From CAZAQB01 sp964487155 (GTDB lineage Bacteria > Pseudomonadota > Gammaproteobacteria > Nitrococcales > Nitrococcaceae), in contig CAZAQB010000120.1 of the NCBI GenBank assembly GCA_964487155.1, positions 1-10,126 on the forward strand: a stretch of 10,126 nt of DNA, written 5' to 3'. Positions 4,536 to 10,126 of this stretch are shown here, piece by piece (within the stretch, counting starts at the first letter, position 1; each line of letters begins with the position of its first letter). Position numbers and translations under genes: made by a program. The notes below the pieces were generated by a model. That model had not been told where the DNA came from, did no database searches, and saw only the letters and a program-made list of their open reading frames with translations.

Positions 4536-5180
4536 TCAACCCCCGTCCAACTCCTTGAACACCCGGTTGGCGATGCGGAAGCACTCGACGCCGGCGGGGA
4601 TGCCGCAGTAGATGGCGATCTGGTGGAGCACGGCGCGCAGCTCGCCGCGGCTGCAGCCGTTGGTGATGGCACCGCGGAAGTGCAGCTCCCATTCGTGCAT
4701 GCGGTTCAGGGCGGCGATCATGGTGAGGTTGAGCAAGGAGCGGGTCTTCGGATCCAGGGTCTCGTCGCCCCAGCCGAAGCCCCAGCAGAAATCCGTCAGC
4801 ACCAATCCTCTCGGCAGCATTGTCAGGGATCAGAGCGCCTGTGCGGTTCGCCTGCAAGGCGCGGGAGCGATGGCGTGGCAGGATCACGTTGAGCGAGCGC
4901 AACGCCGCAGGCGGGCCGCACAGGCGCTCCCTTCGGGCGCGGCTCTCGGGCGGCGTGGCGGTGTTGCTCGTCGCTCATGTAGCGGTGCTACACCACGCTC
5001 CTCGCGCCTGGCCACGCCGCCCGAGAGCCGCGCTGAACCTGACAATGCTGCCGAGAGGATTGGTCCCTCCTGGAACGGCCGGTTGAATGCGTCGGCGTTG
5101 TCCAGGGTGCGCTGCACGTAATCCGCCCCCAGCACGGCGCTGCGCTGGGCGACGCCCTTGTCGAATCGTTCCTTATCCAT
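4536..5180 (-). pseudogene. Carboxymuconolactone decarboxylase family gene, interrupted by a 264-bp element
   Basis: Two separated parts together give one CMD/AhpD-like protein. The 5' part (5180 to about 5065) encodes MDKERFDKGVAQRSAVLGAD...NADAFNRPFQE. The 3' part (about 4800 to 4536) encodes LTDFCWGFGWGDETLDPKTR, followed by SLLNLTMIAALNRMHEWELH, RGAITNGCSRGELRAVLHQIAIYCGIPAGVECFRIA and KELDGG. The 3' half is the conserved helical core of 4-carboxymuconolactone decarboxylase-type proteins, which act in the beta-ketoadipate pathway or on related small substrates. The substrate here is not known. Removing positions 4801-5064 leaves the two parts in frame (126 residues, close to the family norm), so the gene was intact before insertion. 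The ATG at 5180 has GGAGG five bases upstream. Reading through the insert meets a stop at 4884. A residual product from the 3' half is possible but unsupported. Confidence 0.88.
4801..5064. mobile_element. 264-bp multi-hairpin MITE-like element (element D)
   Basis: The ends are perfect 27-bp inverted repeats: ACCAATCCTCTCGGCAGCAT plus TGTCAGG at 4801-4827, and the inverse at 5038-5064. Inside are two further large inverted repeats. One is imperfect: GAGCGCCTGTGCGG at 4833-4846 pairs with CCGCACAGGCGCTC at 4916-4929, and the pairing extends towards 4861 and 4903. The other is a perfect 23-bp pair at 4937-4959 and 5011-5033, containing GGCTCTCGGGCGGCGTGGC. A small hairpin TGTAGC-GGT-GCTACA (4979-4993) lies in the loop of the second. 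No transposase is encoded. No target duplication is obvious at the edges (minus-strand flanks GGAGGG and GCTGACG). The element has split the decarboxylase gene. Confidence 0.82.
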
Positions 5181-5309
5181 GATGGCCTCCGCGGCAGTGG
5201 ATCCCGGCTGGTCAATGTAGTCCATGGCTGGCTGCGGCACCCGCCAGTGTGGGCCGCCACGCCTCCAGGCCCGGCGCCCCTGTGGAAGCCGCGACCCCGC
5301 CGCGATCTC

Positions 5310-6779
5310 CTAACCTGCCTGTTCGGACACCGGCAGGCTGAAGCGGAACTCCGCGCCCTGCCCCGGCGGGCTGGCCACCCGGATCTCGCCGCTGTGCAGC
5401 TCGACGATGCGTCGGGCGATGGCGAGCCCCAGGCCGGCGTGCTCGGCGCCGTGGGCCCGGTCGGCGCCCCGGAAGAAGGGCTCGAACACCTGCTCCACAA
5501 GCTCCGAGGGGATGCCCGGGCCGCTGTCCCGGACCCGGGTCCAGACCTGGCCGCCCTCGGCCTCCAGGGACAGCCGCACGCTGCCGCCGGATGGCGTATG
5601 GGTCACGGCGTTGTCGATGAGGTTCTCCAGCACCCGTTCGGTGAGACCCACGTCGGCGGCCACCAGGGGCAGCGGCGGGGGCGGTTCCACCTGGAGGCTC
5701 ACGCCGTGCTCCTGGGCCCGCAGCCGGAACTTCTCCGCCACATCCGCCGCCAGCTCCGCCAGCGGGAAGGGCTCGCAGTGGGGCTGGCGCTCCCGGGCAT
5801 CCAGGGCCGCCAGCTCGAAGAGCTCCGCCACCCGGCGGCTGAGGCGCTCGCTGTGGCGCAGCGCCACCGTCAGGTACTCGGCCCGCTCTGACTCCGAGAG
5901 GCCCTCGCGGCGCATCTGCAGCGACTCCAGGTAGCCCCGCAGGGAGGCGAGCGGCGTGCGCAGGTCGTGGGAGACCTGGGCGACCAGGCGCCGGCGCAGG
6001 GCGTCCTGCTCCTCCAACTCGCCGATCTGGGCGCGGATGCGCCGGGCCATGTCGTCGAAGGCGGCCTCCAGGCGGTCCACCTCGTCGCCGGCGGCCGGCG
6101 GCGAGGCGGTGCCCGGAGTGGCGGCGACGAAGGCGTCCATGCGCCCGGCGAGATGCTGCACCCGCCGGGTCACCAGGCGCAGCACCAGCAGCCCTGCCAC
6201 CAGGCCCACCCCCAGGCTGATGACCATGGCCCAGCCGCCCAGGCGCAGCACGTGGCTCTCCCGCAGCAGGGCGTCGACGGCGTCGTATTCCTCGCCCCGC
6301 AGCACCACGTACAGGTAGCCCTCCAGGTTGTCGGCGGAGGGCACCGGGGTCACCGAGAAGGCCTTGCGGCCGTCGTGGCTGCGCGGGTCGTCCCCCAGCA
6401 GGGGGAACTCCGGCTCGCCGGCCAGGAAGCGGCGGATGGGCTGCAGGTCCACCCGGCGGCGCTTGACGTGGCCGGGGTCGGCGGAGAACGAGAGGATCTT
6501 CCCGTCGGCATCCAGCAGGTAGATCTCGATGCCCGGGTTGATGGTCATGTACTGGGCGAAGGTGCGCTTCAGGGCCTGCTGGTCCAGCCGGCCCTCCGCC
6601 ACCAGGTTGCGGTCCATGACCAGGTTGCGGGCCAGGTCGCGGTTCAGGCGCTGGCTCACCTCCTGGATGTAGCGCTGGGTGGCGGAGACGCTGATCAGCG
6701 CGTAGAGCAGGCCGACGAACACCAGCAGCATTGCCAGCCCGGCGGCCAGCTTGGTGTAGAGACCGAGGCGCCGGGTCAC
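5310..6779 (-). CDS. Sensor histidine kinase of a two-component system (HAMP, HisKA, HATPase)
   Basis: A 489-residue membrane-bound kinase starting from GTG 6779. The domains, in order, are: a first membrane helix (about 11-33, LAAGLAMLLVFVGLLYALIS); a periplasmic sensor region of about 145 residues (IEIYLLDADGKIL near 84-96 looks like a PAS/Cache-type strand pair); a second membrane helix (about 180-203); and a HAMP linker. The dimerisation box VSHDLRTPLASLRG carries the phospho-accepting histidine at 271. The ATP-binding domain has the N box (ENLIDNAVTHT, N390), G1 (DSGPGIP, 418-424), an F box (FEPFFRG) and G2 (AGLGLAIARRIV). The GTG start overlaps the TGA stop of the response regulator gene by four bases (GTGA), so translation is coupled. 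Another GTG ten codons upstream is possible. The signal is unknown. Confidence 0.93.
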   Translation of the reverse strand: MTRRLGLYTKLAAGLAMLLVFVGLLYALISVSATQRYIQEVSQRLNRDLARNLVMDRNLVAEGRLDQQALKRTFAQYMTINPGIEIYLLDADGKILSFSADPGHVKRRRVDLQPIRRFLAGEPEFPLLGDDPRSHDGRKAFSVTPVPSADNLEGYLYVVLRGEEYDAVDALLRESHVLRLGGWAMVISLGVGLVAGLLVLRLVTRRVQHLAGRMDAFVAATPGTASPPAAGDEVDRLEAAFDDMARRIRAQIGELEEQDALRRRLVAQVSHDLRTPLASLRGYLESLQMRREGLSESERAEYLTVALRHSERLSRRVAELFELAALDARERQPHCEPFPLAELAADVAEKFRLRAQEHGVSLQVEPPPPLPLVAADVGLTERVLENLIDNAVTHTPSGGSVRLSLEAEGGQVWTRVRDSGPGIPSELVEQVFEPFFRGADRAHGAEHAGLGLAIARRIVELHSGEIRVASPPGQGAEFRFSLPVSEQAG

Positions 6780-7477
6780 GGGCCGGCGAACTTGTAGCCC
6801 ACGCCCCACACGGTGAGCACGTGGGCGGGGCGGGCCGAGTCGCGCTCGATCTTGGCCCGCAGCCGGTTGATGTGGGAGTTGACGGTGTGCTCGTAGCCCT
6901 CGTGGCCGTAGCCCCAGACGGCGTCCAGCAGCTGGGCGCGGCTGTAGACCCGCCCCGGGTGGCGGGCGAAGTGCACCAGCAGGTCGAACTCCCGGGCCGT
7001 GAGGCTCACCGGCTCGCCGTCGCGCAGCACCTCCCGGCGGTCCAGGTGGATGGTCAGGTCACCGGCGCTCAGGGTGCCGCCCTCGGCCTCGGTGGCCGGC
7101 GCGGCCAGGGCCTCCACCCGGCGGAACAGCGCCTTGATGCGGGCCATCAGCTCGGGGAGGCTGAACGGCTTGGTGAGGTAGTCGTCGGCGCCCAGCTCCA
7201 GGCCCAGCACCCGGTCCAGCTCCGAGGACTTGGAGGTGAGCATGAGGATGGGCACGTAGCCGGGCCGGGCGCGCAGCCGCCGGCACACCTCCAGGCCGTC
7301 CAGGCCCGGCAGCATCAGGTCCAGCACCACCAGGTCGAAGCGCTGGCGGCCGGCGAGCGCCAGGGCCTGGTCGCCCGTGGACGCCACCTGGCTGGCGCAG
7401 TCCAGCTCCCTGAGGTGCACCTGAAGCAGCCGGGCGATATCGGCGTTGTCTTCGACGATCAGCACGTTGCGGGTCAT
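6776..7477 (-). CDS. OmpR/PhoB-family response regulator
   Basis: A 233-residue transcription factor. The receiver domain (1-118) has acidic residues E9 and D10, phospho-acceptor D53 (LVVLDLMLPG), T81 and K103 (YLTKPF). The C-terminal winged helix (about 135-232) shows LTAREFDLLVHFARHPGRVY, then SRAQLLDAVWGYGHEGYEHT, VNSHINRLRAKIE and the final VWGVGYKF, all OmpR/PhoB hallmarks. The kinase gene follows with a four-base overlap, so the pair is one transcription unit. The start ATG at 7477 lacks a clear Shine-Dalgarno sequence; CATACT lies just 8 bases upstream and could be a -10 element of a nearly leaderless transcript, which is speculative. A strong hairpin at 7513-7537 separates it from the spondin gene, so it probably has its own promoter. 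Confidence 0.95.
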   Translation of the reverse strand: MTRNVLIVEDNADIARLLQVHLRELDCASQVASTGDQALALAGRQRFDLVVLDLMLPGLDGLEVCRRLRARPGYVPILMLTSKSSELDRVLGLELGADDYLTKPFSLPELMARIKALFRRVEALAAPATEAEGGTLSAGDLTIHLDRREVLRDGEPVSLTAREFDLLVHFARHPGRVYSRAQLLDAVWGYGHEGYEHTVNSHINRLRAKIERDSARPAHVLTVWGVGYKFAGP

Positions 7478-7512
7478 GGCTTGAGTATGGTCGCAAGCGC
7501 TCCGGGCGGAAA

Positions 7513-7537
7513 CCGGAGGCCCCCGCGGGGCCTCCGG
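7513..7537 (-). terminator. Terminator between the spondin-domain gene and the regulator
   Basis: CCGGAGGCCCC (7513-7523) and GGGGCCTCCGG (7527-7537) form an 11-bp stem with a three-base loop. On the minus strand it is followed by TTTCC, a short T-tract. It lies about 50 bases beyond the spondin-gene stop codon and 35 bases before the regulator start codon. An intrinsic terminator or strong attenuator is likely. Confidence 0.7.
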
Positions 7538-7560
7538 CTGCGGTTGCCGCGGGTCAGTGG

Positions 7561-7589
7561 CTAGCAGCTTACGTCCGACAGGCTGCTAG
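7561..7589. repeat. Miniature remnant of a CTAG-type element at a stop codon
   Basis: CTAGCAGC and GCTGCTAG enclose 13 bases. On the minus strand the first 17 bases (CTAGCAGCCTGTCGGAC) are identical to the end of element B at 4103-4119, and then GTAA leads straight into the opposite end. It looks like an element B relative with its middle removed, or an excision scar. The first CTAG supplies the TAG stop of the spondin-domain gene. Confidence 0.6.
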
Positions 7590-8338
7590 TGGTTACCGTC
7601 GTAGCGGCCGTAGCCCCGGTGCTCCGGGCCCACCGTGATCACCACCCGGGCCACCGGGTTGCGCCAGCGGTGGACGCTGCGGTCCAGGTCGCTGGCGCCG
7701 CCTGCGGGGTCGTCGTCCCCCAGCACGCCCCGGTGCACGTGCACGGTGGAGTTGACATCCGGCCCGGCCGCGCCGGCGGCGCCGCTGCCGTTGCGCCCGC
7801 CCGGGTCGGCGGGGATGCCGGGCACGCCGGGAGCGCCGCCGCCGTTGACGATCTCGTCGTTGGCCTCGGTGCCGGCGTCGTAGGCATTCAGGTAGACCAC
7901 CGTGCGGCCCCGCCGCTTGGGAATGGGCAGGGAGTCCAGGCCGACGAAGCCGTCGTTGGTGGGCAGCACCATGGCGGTGATGGACAGCCGGTTGTCCCGG
8001 CGGCCACGGCGGCGGTCCAGGTCCAGCACCGCGGCGGCCGTGGCCCCGGGAGCCAGCACGCCGCCAGCGGGGTCGGCCACCACGGTGCCGCCGCCGGCTT
8101 CCACCTCCGCGGCCAGGACGGCGATGTCGCCGCCCTCCGCCATGGCCTGGAGCGCGGCGGAGGCGGGCTCGCCGACCTCGAACAGGTCCACCCGCGGCGA
8201 GTGGGCCGCCACCAGCAGCGGCGTGAAGTAGGAGCCGTGGGTGAGGTTGGTCACCTCCACGCGCACCTCCCGGGCGAGGGCGGCGGTGGAGGCCAGGGCG
8301 CCGGCGCCGAGCAGCGCCGCGGTCAGCAGGGTCTTCAT
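7586..8338 (-). CDS. Secreted spondin-domain protein
   Basis: A 250-residue exported protein. The first 22 residues (MKTLLTAALLGAGALASTAA-LA) are a clear signal peptide with cleavage probably before REV. The rest matches bacterial spondin_N-type proteins: VEVTNLTHGSYFTPLLVAAH (27-46), a central LSITAMVLPTNDGFVGLDSL (118-137), TVVYLNAYDAGTEANDE (146-162), a glycine/proline-rich loop (167-193), and the terminal strand NPVARVVITV (227-236). Spondin domains bind cell-surface or matrix ligands in eukaryotes; the bacterial role is unknown. ATG 8338 was chosen for the signal peptide and the upstream GGAG; an in-frame ATG at 8392 gives a poor leader. Its gene precedes the two-component pair on the same strand, which suggests a sensory or regulated role. 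The TAG stop comes from the CTAG remnant, so the natural C-terminus could have been longer. Confidence 0.88.
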   Translation of the reverse strand: MKTLLTAALLGAGALASTAALAREVRVEVTNLTHGSYFTPLLVAAHSPRVDLFEVGEPASAALQAMAEGGDIAVLAAEVEAGGGTVVADPAGGVLAPGATAAAVLDLDRRRGRRDNRLSITAMVLPTNDGFVGLDSLPIPKRRGRTVVYLNAYDAGTEANDEIVNGGGAPGVPGIPADPGGRNGSGAAGAAGPDVNSTVHVHRGVLGDDDPAGGASDLDRSVHRWRNPVARVVITVGPEHRGYGRYDGNH

Positions 8339-8556
8339 GGTCGGTGTCTCCGTGATCCGATGAATGAATGAGTGGGAGTGGCTCTCTCCCACGCGCCCAG
8401 TCCAACAACGGGGCCTCCCGTCGCCGTCCCGGGGAGATCACGATTTGTTCACGGAGCGGGCGAAGCGGCGGCGCCGGGCAGCCGGTGGTAGCCTTTGGAC
8501 GGGCCCGGCACCGGGCGCGCCCACCCTCTGGCAACCAACCCAGGAGCCGCTACGCC

Positions 8557-9576
8557 ATGGAAAACGATCACCAGGAGAAGGTCTGGCGCCTCGACATCGG
8601 CAACCAGCCCCGCGGGCCCTACAGCGTGGCCCAGATCGCCAAGGCCCTGCAGGAGGGCCGCATCGCCCCCGACACCCCCGCCTTCGGGCCAGGCATGGTC
8701 ACCTGGTCGCCGCTCAACACCCTGCCGGTATTCATGGCCGCCGCCGGCGTCGCGCCGCCGGAGCCCCCGGCACCGCCCTACACCCCCTCCCGGCTGGCCC
8801 ACGAGATCGACTTCCAGGTGTTCGGCGACGACGCCCAGTACGTCGAGATCGAGCTGGACCCGGGGGAGGCCGTGGTGGGCGAGGCCGGCGCCATGATGTT
8901 CATGGAAAACGGCATCCAGATGGAGACCATCTTCGGCGACGGAGCTCCCTCCAAGGGGGTCCTGGATCGCCTGGTGGGGGCCGGCAAGCGCCTGCTCACC
9001 GGCGAGGGGCTGTTCATGACGGTGTTCAGCAACGAGGCGGCCGGCAAGCAGAAGGTGGCCTTCTCCGCCCCCTACCCCGGCCGCATCGTGCCGCTGAACC
9101 TGGCGGAGCTGGGCGGCGAGATGCTCTGCCAGAAGGACGCCTTCTTGTGCGCCGCCAAGGGGGTGAGCGTCGGCATCGCTTTCCAGAAGCGCCTCGGCGT
9201 GGGCCTGTTCGGCGGCGAGGGCTTCATCATGCAGCGGCTCACCGGCGATGGGCTGACCTTCGTGCACGCCGGCGGCAGCCTGGTGCGCCGGGATCTCGCC
9301 CCCGGCGAGCGGTTGCGCCTCGACACCGGCTGCCTGGTGGCCCTCGATCCTTCAGTGGATTACGACATCCAGTACGTCGGCAGCATCAAGAGCGCCATCT
9401 TCGGCGGCGAGGGCATCTTCTTCGCCACCGTCGCCGGCCCCGGGACGGTATGGATGCAGTCCCTGCCCTTCAGCCGCCTGGCCGGGCGCATCTACCAGGC
9501 CATGCCCAAGGGCGGCGGCAAGGACGTGGGCGAGGGCTCGGTGCTCGGCGGCCTGGGCAAGATCTTCGAGCGCTGA
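8557..9576 (+). CDS. GYF-like/AIM24 (TIGR00266-type) family protein
   Basis: A 339-residue cytosolic-looking protein with no signal peptide. Residues 9-58 (VWRLDIGNQPRGPYSVAQIA then ALQEGRIAPDTPAF...WSPL) are a GYF_2-like module, a domain proposed to bind peptides. A proline/alanine linker follows (61-78). The remainder, from IDFQVFGDDAQYVEIELDPG (84-103), is an AIM24/DUF124 beta-sandwich with the expected EAGAMMFMENGIQMET, GEGLFMTVFSN, FLCAAKGVSVGIAFQK, GLFGGEGFIMQRL, HAGGSLVRRDLAPGE and GGEGIFFATVAGPG motifs. AIM24 in yeast is a mitochondrial inner-membrane organisation factor; bacterial function is unknown. The ATG at 8557 has AGGAG about 10 bases upstream. The gene is divergent from the spondin gene with 218 bases between them. 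Confidence 0.92.
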   Translation: MENDHQEKVWRLDIGNQPRGPYSVAQIAKALQEGRIAPDTPAFGPGMVTWSPLNTLPVFMAAAGVAPPEPPAPPYTPSRLAHEIDFQVFGDDAQYVEIELDPGEAVVGEAGAMMFMENGIQMETIFGDGAPSKGVLDRLVGAGKRLLTGEGLFMTVFSNEAAGKQKVAFSAPYPGRIVPLNLAELGGEMLCQKDAFLCAAKGVSVGIAFQKRLGVGLFGGEGFIMQRLTGDGLTFVHAGGSLVRRDLAPGERLRLDTGCLVALDPSVDYDIQYVGSIKSAIFGGEGIFFATVAGPGTVWMQSLPFSRLAGRIYQAMPKGGGKDVGEGSVLGGLGKIFER

Positions 9577-9613
9577 CGGCGGCAGGGCGGCGTTGCCTCG
9601 GGGCGCTGGCGAG

Positions 9614-9632
9614 GACCGGGTCTGGCCCGGTC
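9614..9632 (+). terminator. Possible terminator after the AIM24 gene
   Basis: GACCGGG and CCCGGTC enclose a five-base loop (TCTGG) 37 bases past the stop codon. It is followed by TCCTTATCT, which is T-rich but not a clean tract. Confidence 0.45.
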
Positions 9633-9682
9633 TCCTTATCTCGGGCCCCTGATCCCGCCAGGGGTGAGGGGGTGGGCGCAAC

Positions 9683-9780
9683 GCCGGATGCGGCGCTGCG
9701 CGCCTTATCCGGCCTACGCGGGCCCTGCCCGGCGCCGGAGACACCGGCGTAGGCCGGATAAGCGCAGCGCATCCGGCATC
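9683..9780. repeat. Inverted pair of REP elements (BIME-like)
   Basis: The first unit (9683-9720) starts GCCGGATGCGGCGCTGCGCG and continues CCTTATCCGGCCTACGCG. The second (9746-9780) is the inverse, containing GTAGGCCGGATAAGCGCAGC then GCATCCGGCATC. The copies face each other across 25 bases. The arms match the E. coli PU/REP pattern (known), and a third copy is at 3361-3392. REP pairs can bind gyrase or IHF and stabilise mRNA, and they are mobilised by RAYT transposases; none is in the window. Confidence 0.85.
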
Positions 9781-9807
9781 TTGGGCCGCGCCCCACCGTG
9801 ATCCAGC

Positions 9808-9835
9808 GGTTCGCGGACCTGACCATCCGCGAACC
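9808..9835. promoter_or_regulatory. Perfect palindrome upstream of the pbpG-like gene
   Basis: GGTTCGCGGA (9808-9817) and TCCGCGAACC (9826-9835) are perfect inverse arms around eight bases (CCTGACCA), ending 98 bases before the start codon. It could be an operator, an intergenic repeat unit or a hairpin. No second copy is seen in the window. Otherwise the region 9577-9933 has no gene. Confidence 0.4.
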
Positions 9836-9933
9836 CACACCCCACACCGCGTTCTCCCCACCCCACCAATTCACGACACTCAGGGCGCCAACGGATTGTG
9901 CCCCGCCCCCCGGTTGGGTGAGGATACGCGGCC

Positions 9934-10126
9934 ATGAGAAGCCTGCTGGCCTTTCTTGCCCTGCTGGCCTGGGGGAGCCTGGTCTCCGCCGCGCCGGATC
10001 CGGGCAAGCTGCGGCTTGCATCCGTGCATGCGGTGGTGGCCCCGCTGGATGGGGGCTCGCCGCTGGTGGCGAAGAACGCCGATCGCCCGGTGCCCATCGC
10101 CTCGCTCACCAAGCTGATGACCGCCC
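9934..10126 (+). CDS. pbpG: D-alanyl-D-alanine endopeptidase (PBP7 type), 5' part only
   Basis: The first 64 residues of a penicillin-binding protein of the low-molecular-mass peptidase S11 family, cut by the window end. A signal peptide (MRSLLAFLALLAWGSLVSAA) is followed by LRLASVHAVVAPLDGGSPLVAKNADRPVPIASLTKLMTA. The SxxK motif of the catalytic serine is S57-L-T-K60. The short spacing between signal peptide and SxxK and the ASVHAVV start fit PbpG, a periplasmic DD-endopeptidase that cuts peptidoglycan cross-links; DacA-type carboxypeptidases are the main alternative. ATG 9934 has GAGGA about 10 bases upstream. Confidence 0.83.
   Translation, partial: MRSLLAFLALLAWGSLVSAAPDPGKLRLASVHAVVAPLDGGSPLVAKNADRPVPIASLTKLMTA

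Noticed and set aside
4168..4902. 244-residue minus-strand frame across elements B and D and the pseudogene
   Set aside because: It joins mobile-element sequence with an out-of-frame reading of the decarboxylase; no domain is visible.
4884..5240. Intact 118-residue protein from the 5' half of the decarboxylase gene
   Set aside because: The frame continues into the 264-bp element and ends at a chance stop there; only the first part is gene-like, so it is treated as one interrupted pseudogene.
5967..7564. Long plus-strand frames opposite the kinase and regulator genes
   Set aside because: They are antisense shadows rich in His, Gln, Val and Gly; the minus-strand genes carry all catalytic motifs.
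7593..8534. 313-residue minus-strand frame overlapping the spondin gene
   Set aside because: It is Arg/Gly/Pro-rich low-complexity translation in the wrong frame; the spondin frame has a signal peptide and family motifs.
8364..9752. 462-residue plus-strand frame overlapping the AIM24 gene
   Set aside because: Its composition is Arg/Gly/Pro/His-rich with no domain, and the AIM24 frame in the same DNA has clear family motifs, a start and a ribosome binding site.
1..10126. CRISPR array, tRNA or rRNA genes
   Set aside because: No regularly spaced direct repeats and no tRNA cloverleaf or rRNA-like stretch could be recognised by eye on either strand; the repeats present are dispersed hairpins.

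Overview
This window looks like the chromosome of a high-GC (roughly two-thirds G+C) gammaproteobacterium. slyX, fxsA and a pbpG-type gene, a LexA box of the gammaproteobacterial type, and REP-like repeats close to those of enterics all support this. A halophilic or sulfur-oxidising (Ectothiorhodospiraceae-like) host is possible, but that is only an impression. The intergenic DNA is unusually full of hairpin repeats and small non-coding inverted-repeat elements.

Layout. (1) Positions 1-1949 hold the head of an integron. An IntI-type tyrosine recombinase gene (945-1949, +) sits behind a promoter that overlaps a LexA/SOS box. It is divergent from a low-GC gene cassette (about 94-668, - strand) carrying an antitoxin and a ParE/RelE toxin. 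The cassette is bounded by an attI-type core next to intI and an attC-like hairpin at the toxin stop codon. A 34-base repeat lies inverted on either side of the module. (2) Positions 2240-3087 carry divergent fxsA and slyX. (3) Positions 3088-4535 are a repeat-rich, degenerate zone. It holds REP-like hairpins, a truncated MFS transporter, and two adjacent 169-bp inverted-repeat elements that share one CTAG. (4) Positions 4536-5180 are a carboxymuconolactone-decarboxylase-family gene split by a 264-bp non-coding element with perfect 27-bp terminal inverted repeats and two further internal hairpins. (5) Positions 5310-8338 (- strand) hold a histidine kinase and an OmpR-type response regulator, overlapping by 4 bp, preceded by a secreted spondin-domain protein gene with its own terminator. 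(6) From 8557 on the + strand there is a GYF-like/AIM24 protein, a BIME-like inverted REP pair, a palindrome, and the start of a D-Ala-D-Ala endopeptidase gene cut by the window edge.

How the parts work together. The integrase should be induced by DNA damage and would move cassettes at attI, while the toxin-antitoxin cassette would stabilise the array. The kinase/regulator pair probably senses an envelope or periplasmic signal, and the neighbouring spondin-domain protein is a candidate partner or target. The most novel material is the set of small CTAG-bounded and multi-hairpin mobile elements, none of which encodes a transposase here.
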